A stretch of DNA of 42,964 nt from Bacteroidota bacterium (lineage in GTDB: Bacteria; Bacteroidota; Bacteroidia; Flavobacteriales; Flavobacteriaceae), in assembly GCA_023390775.1 (NCBI GenBank), contig JAEWCF010000040.1, forward strand, positions 1 to 42,964, given 5' to 3'. The notes under the pieces are model-generated. The model worked only from the letters and a program-made list of their open reading frames with translations, searched no databases and was not told where the DNA came from. Positions 30,206 to 39,166 of the stretch are shown in pieces; the stretch's first letter is position 1; every line of letters begins with the position of its first letter. Position numbers and translations under genes: made by a program.

Positions 30206-32641
30206 ATGATTCCAGAAGCAGAAACCAGCAACAGGGAACTTTCGTTCGACGATTTCAAGAAAGAAGTGCTAACCGATTACCGGATTGCGGTGGTCAGCCG
30301 CGAATGCAGCCTTTTGGGCAGGCGCGAGGTCCTGACGGGAAAAGCCAAGTTCGGGATATTCGGCGACGGCAAGGAAGTACCGCAGCTGGCGATGGCGAAA
30401 GCTTTCCGGAAGGGTGATTTCCGCTCCGGATATTATCGGGACCAGACCTTTATGATGGCGATCGGGGAACTTTCGGTGCAGCAATTCTTTGCCGGATTGT
30501 ATGGCCACGCCGACCTGGACCATGACCCGATGAGCGCCGGCAGGCAGATGGGCGGCCATTTCGCAACCCATTCCCTGAATCCCGACGGAAGCTGGAAGAA
30601 CCTGACCATGCAAAAGAATTCCAGCGCCGATATCTCCCCTACAGCCGGCCAAATGCCGCGCCTGCTTGGGCTTGCACAGGCTTCAAAAATTTACCGCAAT
30701 GTCCAGGGCATCCGCAATGCAACCAATTTCTCGATTTACGGCAACGAGGTAGCCTGGGGAACCATTGGGAACGCCAGCACCAGCGAAGGCCTTTTCTTCG
30801 AAACGATCAACGCGGCGGGCGTGTTGCAGGTTCCGATGGTGATGAGCGTTTGGGACGATGAATACGGAATTTCGGTGCACGCCAAATACCAGACGACCAA
30901 GGAAAACATTTCCGAAATCCTGAAGGGTTTCCAGCGCCAGGAAGCGGGTCCGGACACGCGCCCGCAAAATACGCGGGGCTATGAGATCCTTCGCGCGAAG
31001 GGCTGGGATTACGCCGAACTGGTGGCCGTTTATGAAAAGGCCTCCAAGATCGCCCGCGAACAGCACGTTCCGGTCCTGATCCACGTCACCGAAGTCACCC
31101 AGCCGCAGGGGCACTCCACATCAGGCTCGCACGAACGCTACAAAAATGCCGAAAGGCTGGACTGGGAAACGCGTTTCGACTGCGTGAGGCAGATGCGCGA
31201 ATGGATGCTGAGCTTCGGCCTGGCCACTGCGGAGGTCCTTGACCAGATCGAGGCCGATGCCAAGAAAGAGGTCAACGAGGGCCGAAGGGCCGCTTGGGAA
31301 GCCTACACCCGGCCGATCAAGGAGGAGCGCGACCAGCTCGCGGCACTCCTCGACCAAATGGCTGCCGACAGCCCCAATCGGGTATTCATCCAAAAACATG
31401 CATCCGAAATCCGCGATATCAAGGAACCGATAAGGAAAGACTTGTTGGTGACTGCCCGACGTGCGCTTCGCATGGTAGCCGCCGAAAAGGGGCGCGAGGG
31501 CCTTGCCGAGTGGATCACCGCATACCGCAATAAGGTACAACCGGCCTTTAGCGCGAACCTCTATTCGGAATCGGCACAAAATATTTTTTCGGTGCGCGCC
31601 GTGCAGCCCACTTATTCTGCCGATGCGCAGGAAGTGGACGGCCGCATGATCATCCGCGACAATTTCGACGCCCTGTTCTCCAGGCATCCTGAAGCGCTTG
31701 TCTTTGGCGAGGATGCCGGCAATATCGGCGACGTGAACCAGGGCCTCGAAGGCCTGCAGGAAAAGTACGGTGAAATGCGCGTGGCCGATGCGGGGATCCG
31801 CGAAGCCACCATCCTCGGACAGGGAATCGGCCTGGCGATGCGCGGGTTGCGTCCGATTGCCGAAATCCAGTATCTGGACTATCTGCTTTACGCGATCCAG
31901 ATCATGAGCGACGACCTTGCTACTCTGCAATACCGTACACGCGGCAGGCAGAAAGCGCCGGTGATCATCCGCACGCGCGGGCACAGGCTCGAAGGCATCT
32001 GGCATTCCGGATCGCCAATGGGGATGATACTCGGGGCGATCCGGGGCATCCATGTCCTGGTTCCCCGAAACATGACCAAGGCTGCCGGATTCTACAATAC
32101 TTTGATGGAATGCGATGAACCGGCCCTGGTGATCGAATGCCTCAACGGATACCGCCTCAAGGAAAAAATGCCGTCCAACATCGGTGAGTTCCGGACGCCC
32201 GTGGGTGTCGTTGAAACCATCCGCGAGGGAAGCGACATCACATTGGTCTCCTACGGTTCAACCTTGCGTCTTGTCCAGCAGGCCGCCGACGAACTGGCAT
32301 CGGCAGGGATCGAATGCGAGATCATCGACGTTCAATCGCTGCTGCCCTTTGATACGGCGCACGACATTGCCAAAAGTGTCAAAAAAACCAGCAGGCTGCT
32401 TGTCATCGACGAGGATGTTCCCGGCGGTGCATCGGCCTTTATCCTGCAACAGGTGATCGAGGGCCAGGATGCGTACAAATTCCTGGATTCAAAGCCGCAG
32501 ACCCTCTCGGCGAAAGAGCACCGGCCTGCGTACGGTACCGATGGAGACTATTTTTCAAAGCCTTCCGCGGAAGACATTTTTGAAAAAGTGTACGATATGA
32601 TGCGCGAATCGCGGCCAGACGATTTTCCTGCCCTGTACTAA
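30206..32641 (+). CDS. fused 2-oxoacid dehydrogenase E1 (alpha + beta), branched-chain type
   Basis: An 811-aa protein joining both E1 subunits of a thiamine-diphosphate 2-oxoacid dehydrogenase, the decarboxylating part of a pyruvate or branched-chain complex. The alpha-like part is about 1-400 (LTGKAKFGIFGDGKEVPQLAMAKAF; GRQMGGHFATHS), the beta-like part about 450-811 (FDALFSRHPEALVFGEDAG; RPIAEIQYLDYLLYAIQ; PVGVVETIREGSDITLVSYG; LLVIDEDVPGGASAF). The usual GDG...NN cofactor motif reads GNASTSEG (Gly188, Asn189) and later WDDEYGIS (Asp217, Asp218). The ATG at 30206 follows the consensus promoter; an upstream in-frame start at 30119 lies before it. No E2 or E3 gene is adjacent. Confidence 0.9.
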   Translation: MIPEAETSNRELSFDDFKKEVLTDYRIAVVSRECSLLGRREVLTGKAKFGIFGDGKEVPQLAMAKAFRKGDFRSGYYRDQTFMMAIGELSVQQFFAGLYGHADLDHDPMSAGRQMGGHFATHSLNPDGSWKNLTMQKNSSADISPTAGQMPRLLGLAQASKIYRNVQGIRNATNFSIYGNEVAWGTIGNASTSEGLFFETINAAGVLQVPMVMSVWDDEYGISVHAKYQTTKENISEILKGFQRQEAGPDTRPQNTRGYEILRAKGWDYAELVAVYEKASKIAREQHVPVLIHVTEVTQPQGHSTSGSHERYKNAERLDWETRFDCVRQMREWMLSFGLATAEVLDQIEADAKKEVNEGRRAAWEAYTRPIKEERDQLAALLDQMAADSPNRVFIQKHASEIRDIKEPIRKDLLVTARRALRMVAAEKGREGLAEWITAYRNKVQPAFSANLYSESAQNIFSVRAVQPTYSADAQEVDGRMIIRDNFDALFSRHPEALVFGEDAGNIGDVNQGLEGLQEKYGEMRVADAGIREATILGQGIGLAMRGLRPIAEIQYLDYLLYAIQIMSDDLATLQYRTRGRQKAPVIIRTRGHRLEGIWHSGSPMGMILGAIRGIHVLVPRNMTKAAGFYNTLMECDEPALVIECLNGYRLKEKMPSNIGEFRTPVGVVETIREGSDITLVSYGSTLRLVQQAADELASAGIECEIIDVQSLLPFDTAHDIAKSVKKTSRLLVIDEDVPGGASAFILQQVIEGQDAYKFLDSKPQTLSAKEHRPAYGTDGDYFSKPSAEDIFEKVYDMMRESRPDDFPALY

Positions 32642-32659
32642 GTGTTAAAATGCTGGCAG

Positions 32660-32679
32660 TATGATTTATATCATATTTT
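32660..32679 (+). terminator. weak AT-rich hairpin after the E1 gene
   Basis: TATGAT-TTAT-ATCATA with a 6-bp stem followed by TTTT, 19 nt after the E1 stop. Low stability, so termination is uncertain. Confidence 0.35.
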
Positions 32680-32731
32680 GCCCCGGGTCATGGCTGTAAT
32701 TTTACACCATAATCTAAAAGCATTTTCACTC

Positions 32732-33016
32732 ATGGGACTATATCAGGAATCACTTAGGAGTTACGAAGAAAATTTTTACGCCAACGTGGCCATTGCGGTC
32801 ATCGCACAGAGCTGCCTGGGTGCAATTGCGGCGATGTACATCCTGCAAAACGGCACCTCGCTTCTTCAGATGTCACAACTTTTTATCGTGATCGCACTTT
32901 GCATGGCGCACAACGGGGCCGTGCTTTCCAACCAAAAGCCCAAAACGATCTTTAACATCCTGATCGTCAACGTCATCATCAATACCCTGATTGCCGTTGT
33001 CAACATGGCGATGTAG
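32732..33016 (+). CDS. 94-residue three-helix membrane protein
   Basis: The start at 32732 gives 94 aa: a charged N-terminus (MGLYQESLRSYEENFY) and three hydrophobic segments at about 18-38, 46-63 and 73-93, separated by QNGTSLLQM and NQKPKTIF. An upstream in-frame start at 32642 would be internal to the hairpin and promoter-like region and is not favoured. A -7-like TAATTTTA lies at 32697-32704 with TTTG 16 nt upstream. Family not recognised; it reads like a conserved small inner-membrane protein of Flavobacteriaceae. A strong terminator follows, so it is transcribed alone. Confidence 0.75.
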   Translation: MGLYQESLRSYEENFYANVAIAVIAQSCLGAIAAMYILQNGTSLLQMSQLFIVIALCMAHNGAVLSNQKPKTIFNILIVNVIINTLIAVVNMAM

Positions 33017-33040
33017 GTTCAGCTGCCCCTGCCGGCTATC

Positions 33041-33068
33041 AAAAGGATCCCCTACGATCCTTTTTTTT
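33041..33068 (+). terminator. intrinsic terminator
   Basis: AAAAGGATC / GATCCTTTT stem of 9 bp with a 6-nt CCCTAC loop and a run of eight T. Ends the small membrane protein gene. Confidence 0.92.
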
Positions 33069-33079
33069 ATTTAAGGGCG

Positions 33080-33110
33080 TTGCGCGGATGGCGTAATTTT
33101 TCTACTTTAG
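33080..33110 (+). promoter_or_regulatory. promoter of the small lipoprotein gene
   Basis: TTG at 33080-33082, 20-nt spacer, TACTTTAG at 33103-33110, 21 nt before the ATG. The correct spacing here supports TACTTTAG as a working -7 variant in this genome. Confidence 0.65.
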
Positions 33111-33131
33111 GAATCACTAAATCATGAACCG

Positions 33132-33410
33132 ATGAAAAAAGCATGGATCCTGTGCAGCGCACTCGTGTTGCTCGCCGCCTGTAAGAAGGAAGAAAAGGAA
33201 GTTGAATCGACGACCGTCACCGATACCGAAGTGGTGACCGATACCGTGGTCAGGGAAGTCCCGCCACCGCCACCGCCGACAGTCGAGGAATCCGATGGAA
33301 CGTCTGTCTCGATCAATTCGGATGGAGTCAGCGTCGATTCCAAGGATGGGAGCAACAAGACCACCGTCAATGTTTCCAAGGACAACGCCGAAGTGGACAT
33401 CAAGAAATAA
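33132..33410 (+). CDS. small acidic lipoprotein
   Basis: A 92-aa lipoprotein. Signal peptide MKKAWILCSALVLLAAC with lipidated Cys17; then KKEEKEVES, a charged stretch that could act as the surface export signal of Bacteroidota lipoproteins. The rest is low-complexity: Thr/Val/Asp-rich (TTVTDTEVVTDTVV), a run of six prolines at about 45-50, then two DG-repeats ending in VDIKK. No enzyme domain. It has its own promoter and terminator, so it is monocistronic. Function unknown. Confidence 0.8.
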   Translation: MKKAWILCSALVLLAACKKEEKEVESTTVTDTEVVTDTVVREVPPPPPPTVEESDGTSVSINSDGVSVDSKDGSNKTTVNVSKDNAEVDIKK

Positions 33411-33414
33411 GACC

Positions 33415-33436
33415 GCCGGCAAAAGCCGGCTTTTTT
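33415..33436 (+). terminator. intrinsic terminator touching the next start codon
   Basis: GCCGGC-AAAA-GCCGGC followed by six T. The ATG of the M23 peptidase gene begins at the very next base (33437). Confidence 0.9.
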
Positions 33437-34075
33437 ATGTTGGAAAATATCCTGAATGCGCTCCCGCCCTGCCCTGTTCTCGCACTCCCGGGCCCATGCG
33501 CACCCATCGATCTTTCGGCATCGGGGCCAAACGCCGGTGCCCAAATTTCCGATGCCTTTATCGAAACATTGCTTTTGCAGGCGGGCGTACGGTTCCTGGC
33601 GGGCGGCTATATGGAAAAACGCCAACTATACCGTCGGAGTGAACTCTTTGGGCAGGACCGCGACATCCATATCGGGATCGATCTTTGGGCTCCCGCGGGA
33701 ACGCCGGTTCTGGCCCCGCTGGACGGAACCATCCACAGCTTCAACTATAACCCGGGAATTGGGAATTACGGCCCGACGATCATCCTTCAACATAAAATCG
33801 ACGGATTGACGTTCTATACCCTGTACGGGCATTTATCGGCAGCAGACCTGGAAGAACTCGAGGTGGGCGACATCATTCCGGCTGGTTCCGAACTTGGTTG
33901 CCTGGGTTCAAGGCACGAAAACGGCGATTATGCGCCGCACCTGCATTTCCAGATCATCCGGGACCTTGAAGGCAACATCGGAGATTATCCCGGTGTCTGC
34001 CGCGCCGCCGACGTGCCCCATTACGCATCGAATTGTCCCGACCCTAATCTGCTTTTAAAACTTGACATCAAATGA
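33437..34075 (+). CDS. M23-family peptidoglycan endopeptidase-like protein
   Basis: A 212-aa protein with a C-terminal M23/LytM domain. Zinc and catalytic residues are visible: His78 and Asp82 in HIGIDLWAP, His132 in LYGHLS, and HLHF with His168 and His170. Around these are PAGTPVLAPLDGTIH and GPTIILQH. The N-terminal 60 residues are helical and include YRRSELF, as in the flavobacterial peptidoglycan DD-metallopeptidase group. No clear signal peptide is seen, so its location is uncertain. The ATG sits directly behind a terminator; an in-frame ATG at 33611 would remove a conserved N-terminal part. Its stop overlaps the start of the next gene (ATGA). Confidence 0.85.
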   Translation: MLENILNALPPCPVLALPGPCAPIDLSASGPNAGAQISDAFIETLLLQAGVRFLAGGYMEKRQLYRRSELFGQDRDIHIGIDLWAPAGTPVLAPLDGTIHSFNYNPGIGNYGPTIILQHKIDGLTFYTLYGHLSAADLEELEVGDIIPAGSELGCLGSRHENGDYAPHLHFQIIRDLEGNIGDYPGVCRAADVPHYASNCPDPNLLLKLDIK

Positions 34076-34551
34076 GAAGAATCGCCATCATCCTTTGCAT
34101 CCTGAGCATGGCAGTTGCCTGTAAGTCCAAGAAGCCGACGACTTCCACATCGGCACCCAAACCGCCCGAACCCAAGGTGGTCAGGATCGCTCCGGAAAAA
34201 GTCGATGAGGACCAGAAACAAAAGGCTTACGAATTGGGCCGGCGCGTTTTGATGACCTGCAATACCTCCAAATTCAAGCCTTTCAATTCAAGCGAGGCCA
34301 CGCCTGAGGTGATCAGGAACACCACCGAGGAAAGGCTGACCAAAACCTGTCACAATTTCCGTTTGAAGTACGGCGAATTCCGGGACATCCGGTTCGTCGA
34401 GGCCGTCCGCGACAAGTCGGCAAAAGTCAACATCTACCGATTCAAGGCCCTGTATTCCAAACCGATCGCCAACAAGGAGCTTCGGGTGACCGTCAATGAA
34501 CAGAACCGCGTCTCGGCCATTAAGTCGCTCGACTGGAAGGATAAATTTTGA
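34072..34551 (+). CDS. hypothetical lipoprotein
   Basis: A 159-aa lipoprotein. Signal peptide MRRIAIILCILSMAVAC with lipidated Cys17, followed by KSKKPTTS, which lacks the acidic surface signal, so the periplasmic face is more likely. After a Ser/Pro-rich linker comes a compact domain (about 50-159: AYELGRRVLMTCNTSKFKPF... EVIRNTTEERLTKTCHNFRLKYGEFRDIRF... LRVTVNEQNRVSAIKSLDWKD) resembling small secreted DUF3887-type alpha/beta domains. Coupled by a 4-nt overlap to the M23 peptidase gene, which suggests an envelope role for both. Family assignment is tentative. Confidence 0.75.
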   Translation: MRRIAIILCILSMAVACKSKKPTTSTSAPKPPEPKVVRIAPEKVDEDQKQKAYELGRRVLMTCNTSKFKPFNSSEATPEVIRNTTEERLTKTCHNFRLKYGEFRDIRFVEAVRDKSAKVNIYRFKALYSKPIANKELRVTVNEQNRVSAIKSLDWKDKF

Positions 34552-34606
34552 TAACCCCGAATTCAACGGGATTTTTCGTAAATTGTCGGGCATAAGTTTA
34601 CGCCCC

Positions 34607-37600
34607 ATGTCCGACAATCCTAAAGTCCATTCGGAATTCCTATCAGGCGGAGGCGAAATGGGCGAGCGCATCCGCAATTTCGATTGGGCCTCCACCCCAC
34701 TGGGACCTCCTGAAAATTGGGAACAGAGCCTGAAGACCTGCGTGCGGATCATGCTCAGTTCAAGCCAACCCATCTGGATCGGTTGGGGTCCCCAGCTCAC
34801 CAAGCTTTACAATGATCCTTACAAATCCATCGTAGGCGGAAAGCACCCGGCCGCACTTGGCAAACCCGCATCGGTAGTCTGGAGCGATATCTGGCACGAC
34901 ATCGAGCCGATGCTCAACAAGGTAATGATTGAGGACGAGGGCACCTACGTAGAAAACCAGCTCCTGATCATGGAGCGAAACGATTACCCCGAAGAAACCT
35001 ATTACACTTTTTCCTATACCCCCATCCCCGGCGACAAGGGCGGAACGGGCGGTATGATCTGCGCCAACACCGACGACACCTCCAGGATCCTCAACGAACG
35101 GTCGTTGCAGGTGCTGCGGGATTTGGGTAAACTTTCCTTCAAGGACAACGAACCGGCGGATATCTACGTAAAAACCGCCAATGTCCTTCGCGAAAACAAC
35201 AAGGATTTCCCCTTCGCTCTCTTTTATGAAGTGGACGAACGCGAACTCGTAGCCCGTGCGGTTGCCTGGGCTGGTGACAAGGATGAATATTGGGCATTGC
35301 CGATGCAGGTGAATATCGATCCGGCCAACGATGAGAACCGCAACATCACCGCGGCGGTTTTGACGGGCGAAGTCGTCCTCTCACAAAACAGCGGCCGGCG
35401 GCCTGATGTTCCCATGGGTTTTTGGGACATTCCGCCGAGGCAGTTCCTGCACATTCCGCTCCGGATTGCCAACAGCAGGCTGCCTGCGGCCGTGCTGACC
35501 GTCGGACTCAATCCCTATCGCAAATACGACAAGGAATACCAACAATTCATCCGGCTGCTATCGGATCAGTTAGCGCTTGTCCTGAACAACATGCAAGCGC
35601 TGAACGAGGAGCGGAAACGGGCTGAAGCGCTGGCTGAAATAGATCAGGCCAAGACGCTTTTCTTCAATAATATAAGCCATGAGTTCCGCACCCCGCTGAC
35701 CTTGATTTTGGGTCCAATTGAGGAATTGTTGGGCAGAAGCCCGGAATTCGCACCGGAGACCATGCAGGCCCTCGAAACCACGCACCGCAACGCGTTGCGC
35801 CTGCTTAAATTGGTAAATACCTTACTGGATTTCAGCCGGATCGAAAGCGGCAGGCACCGCGCGCAATTCGCCCCTACCCGCCTGGATACGCTGACGGCAA
35901 ATCTCGCGGGGAACTTCAGGTCGGTGATGGAAAAGGGCGGCCTTGAATTTGAGGTCGAGACCACCCCTTTTGACCAGCCGGTTTTCGTCGATGCCGATCT
36001 CTGGGAGAAAATCGTCTTCAACCTGCTTTCCAATGCCTTTAAATTCACGCTCGCCGGTAAAGTTACCCTTACCTTGCGGCAGGAAAAAAACTCCGCGGTA
36101 CTGCAGGTTCACGATACTGGATCGGGGATTCCGGCGGCCGAACTTCCCAAATTGTTCACCCGGTTCCACCGGATCCACACCACCGCCGGACGCACTTATG
36201 AAGGCAGCGGCATCGGGCTTTCGATGATCCGCGAATTGGTCAGGATGCACGGCGGCAGCATCCGCGCCGAAAGCATCGAGGGCCGGGGAAGCACTTTCAC
36301 CGTGGAGATTCCGTTGGGCAATGCGCACCTGCCCAAGGAGCAGGTCTTCAGCGACGCCGAGGCCCTGACGGTCATCAGCGAAATCTACATCAGTGAAGCC
36401 GAATCGCTTCTGGAGGCTTCGGAACCGGAACATGCCGGGGAAGACCTTCACAAGCCCCGCGTACTGGTCGTGGACGACAATCCCGACATGCGCGACCACA
36501 TAGAATCGATACTCTCAAGACAGTACAATGTGGTCACGGCATCCAATGGCGTCGAAGCACTTGAAGCTGCCCGCCGCCGGACGCCCGACCTGGTCCTGAG
36601 CGACATCATGATGCCGGTAATGGACGGCATCCAAGTGTTGGCGCGCCTGCGCGAAAATCCGAAGTTCAATACCATTCCCATCATCCTGCTTTCGGCCAGG
36701 GCCGGCGAGGAAGCAAGGATCGAAGGAATCGATACCGGTGCCGATGACTATCTTGTAAAACCCTTTTCATCCCGCGAGCTTCTTGCGCGCATTCAGGCGC
36801 AACTCAAGATGGCGCAAGCTCGTTCCCATGCCGAGCGTCAGATACGCAACCTCTTCAATCAGGCTCCCGCGGCCATCAACATCTTTAGGGGCCCCAAACA
36901 CCTGGTGGAGTTGGCAAACCCCAAAATGCTTGAACTCTGGGACAAAACGGCTGAGGAGGTCATGAACCGTCCGCTGATCGAAGCGCTCCCCGAATTGGCG
37001 GGCCAGGGCTTTGACAAAATACTCGACGGGGTTTTGGAAACCGGGCAACGCGTCGTCCAGCCCGAAACGATCGTACAACTCTTGCGCGGCGGGAAACTCG
37101 CCGACATATTTGTCAAGGTAATTTATGAACCGCTTTACGACGAAGCCGGCGCGGTGGTGGGAATCATGACCGTGGCCGACGATATCACCGAGGCGGTGCT
37201 GACGCGCAAGGCAATCGAGGAAAGCCAGAACAGGCTTGCCGTGGCGCTTGATGCCGGCCAGATGGGGACTTTTGATTTTTACCCGCTCACCGGCAAGTTG
37301 ATCTGGTCTGAAAAAACCCGTGAACTATTTGGCATTTCGCCCGATGCACCGGTGACTTATGAAACCTTCATACAGGCCATCCACCCTGACGACCGCGAAG
37401 CTGCTCGCCTAATCTCGCAAAACGCCCTTCAGGGAATCAACAACGGCGAATACGAAAACGAATACCGGACCATCGGGCCCGACGGCCGGATCAGATGGGT
37501 AAGGGCGAAGGGGCGTGCCGAATTTGATGGCGATGGAAATCCCACAAGGTTTTCAGGTATCACGCAGGACATTACCTCGCGAAAGGCGTACGAACAATCC

Positions 37601-39133
37601 CTTGCCGAATCCGAGGCGCGGTTCCGCTCCATCGCCGACCAGTCGCCGATGATCGTTTTCATGACCGAAGCCGATGACAGCGCAAGCGTCAGCTATTTCA
37701 ACCAGATGTGGCTCCAATTTACCGGGCAGGATGAAGATGATGCGCTCGGCCACGGTTGGCATGGGATCGTCCATCCCGACGACATCCCCAAAGTCTCGCA
37801 GATCTACAAACAGGCTTACGAAAACCGAATTTCCTACATCCTCGACGCCATTCGCCTAAAACGATACGACGGGCAGTACCGATGGTATATGTTCAAAAGC
37901 AATCCGCGACTGGCCAAAAACGGTGAATTCCTTGGATACCTGGGCGTCGGAATCGAGATCCACGACCAGAAAATCGCGGCGGACACGATCATGGAAAGCG
38001 AGAGCCGCTTCAGGATGCTGGCCGAAAAACTTCCGCACATGGTATGGGTCGCCAACGCGCGCGGCGAGGAGGAATTTGTCTCCGGTCAATGGGAATCCTA
38101 TACCGGCATCAAGGGTTCGGGCCTGGGCGATGTCTCAGGAATGATCCATCCGGACGATGCCATGGCCTTCAGGTCGGCGTGGGACCGGAGCATGCAGACG
38201 GGCCTCAACCTACGCGTGGATGTGCGGTTCAGGAACGGCGACGGCCAATACCGGTGGCATTCCGTCATTGGCGAACCGGTCCGCGACAGCGAAGGCACGC
38301 TGACCAAATGGGTAGGTGTCATTGCCGATATCCATCACGAGCGAACCTTCTCGCAAAAACTCGAACAGGTCGTTGAAATGCGCACCAATGAACTGATGGT
38401 CAAGAATGACGACCTCGAAAAAATGAACCGCGAACTGGAATCATTTGCCTACATATCCAGCCATGACCTCCAGGAACCGCTGCGCAAGATCCAGACCTTC
38501 GCCTCGCGGATCATGGACCGTGAATACGATTCGCTTTCGGAGACGGGACGAAGTTATTTCCAGCGGATGCAGGACGCAGCCTTGCGCATGCAGACCCTCA
38601 TCGAGGACCTACTCGCCTATTCCCGGACGACCAATGAAGACCGCAAGATCGAACGCGCCGACCTCAACGTTGTGCTCGATGAGATCTGCGAGGAATTCGG
38701 GGAGGAGATCGCGGCCAAAGGGGCCCGGATCACGGCGGGAAAACTCGGCTCGGCAATGATCATCCCCTTTCAGTTCAGGCAATTGTTGCACAACCTTTTT
38801 GTCAATTCGCTAAAATTCGCCAGGGCGGATGTCCCGGCCGAAATAACGGTGACCAGCGAAACGATCGACGGCAATCCCGCAATCCATCCCAAATTGATTC
38901 CGGGCAGGCCCTACACGCACCTTCGGGTTTCGGACAACGGGATCGGGTTTGAACCCGAATACGGCGAAAAGATTTTTGAGGTTTTTCAGCGCCTTCACGG
39001 ACGGGACAAATACAGCGGAACGGGCATCGGGCTGGCCATAGTCAAGAAGATCATCGACAATCACGGCGGGTATATCGCGGCGACCGGCCGTCCCAACCAG
39101 GGAGCGACGTTCGATATTTACCTTCCGGCGTAA
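34607..39133 (+). CDS. double-kinase hybrid histidine kinase with receiver and PAS/GAF sensors
   Basis: A 1508-aa soluble sensor kinase. Rough order: PAS-like region (35-160), GAF (165-320), HisKA with His358 in NNISHEFRTPLTL, HATPase_c (465-575), receiver (615-735, phospho-acceptor Asp666 in LVLSDIMMPVMDG, Lys in VKPFSS), four PAS domains (745-870, 875-990, 1000-1120, 1128-1250), second HisKA with His1286 in SSHDLQEPLRKIQ, and second HATPase_c with DNGIGFEPEYGEKIF and GTGIGLAIVKKI. No transmembrane helix and no DNA-binding domain are seen, so signals are likely cytoplasmic and the output is passed to another regulator. Start at 34607 follows a promoter-like segment; 34496 would overlap the previous gene. 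The C-terminal module is close to that of the next gene. Confidence 0.9.
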   Translation: MSDNPKVHSEFLSGGGEMGERIRNFDWASTPLGPPENWEQSLKTCVRIMLSSSQPIWIGWGPQLTKLYNDPYKSIVGGKHPAALGKPASVVWSDIWHDIEPMLNKVMIEDEGTYVENQLLIMERNDYPEETYYTFSYTPIPGDKGGTGGMICANTDDTSRILNERSLQVLRDLGKLSFKDNEPADIYVKTANVLRENNKDFPFALFYEVDERELVARAVAWAGDKDEYWALPMQVNIDPANDENRNITAAVLTGEVVLSQNSGRRPDVPMGFWDIPPRQFLHIPLRIANSRLPAAVLTVGLNPYRKYDKEYQQFIRLLSDQLALVLNNMQALNEERKRAEALAEIDQAKTLFFNNISHEFRTPLTLILGPIEELLGRSPEFAPETMQALETTHRNALRLLKLVNTLLDFSRIESGRHRAQFAPTRLDTLTANLAGNFRSVMEKGGLEFEVETTPFDQPVFVDADLWEKIVFNLLSNAFKFTLAGKVTLTLRQEKNSAVLQVHDTGSGIPAAELPKLFTRFHRIHTTAGRTYEGSGIGLSMIRELVRMHGGSIRAESIEGRGSTFTVEIPLGNAHLPKEQVFSDAEALTVISEIYISEAESLLEASEPEHAGEDLHKPRVLVVDDNPDMRDHIESILSRQYNVVTASNGVEALEAARRRTPDLVLSDIMMPVMDGIQVLARLRENPKFNTIPIILLSARAGEEARIEGIDTGADDYLVKPFSSRELLARIQAQLKMAQARSHAERQIRNLFNQAPAAINIFRGPKHLVELANPKMLELWDKTAEEVMNRPLIEALPELAGQGFDKILDGVLETGQRVVQPETIVQLLRGGKLADIFVKVIYEPLYDEAGAVVGIMTVADDITEAVLTRKAIEESQNRLAVALDAGQMGTFDFYPLTGKLIWSEKTRELFGISPDAPVTYETFIQAIHPDDREAARLISQNALQGINNGEYENEYRTIGPDGRIRWVRAKGRAEFDGDGNPTRFSGITQDITSRKAYEQSLAESEARFRSIADQSPMIVFMTEADDSASVSYFNQMWLQFTGQDEDDALGHGWHGIVHPDDIPKVSQIYKQAYENRISYILDAIRLKRYDGQYRWYMFKSNPRLAKNGEFLGYLGVGIEIHDQKIAADTIMESESRFRMLAEKLPHMVWVANARGEEEFVSGQWESYTGIKGSGLGDVSGMIHPDDAMAFRSAWDRSMQTGLNLRVDVRFRNGDGQYRWHSVIGEPVRDSEGTLTKWVGVIADIHHERTFSQKLEQVVEMRTNELMVKNDDLEKMNRELESFAYISSHDLQEPLRKIQTFASRIMDREYDSLSETGRSYFQRMQDAALRMQTLIEDLLAYSRTTNEDRKIERADLNVVLDEICEEFGEEIAAKGARITAGKLGSAMIIPFQFRQLLHNLFVNSLKFARADVPAEITVTSETIDGNPAIHPKLIPGRPYTHLRVSDNGIGFEPEYGEKIFEVFQRLHGRDKYSGTGIGLAIVKKIIDNHGGYIAATGRPNQGATFDIYLPA

Positions 39134-39166
39134 AGTATCCGGGGATTTTTTCGTAGATTTAATATC

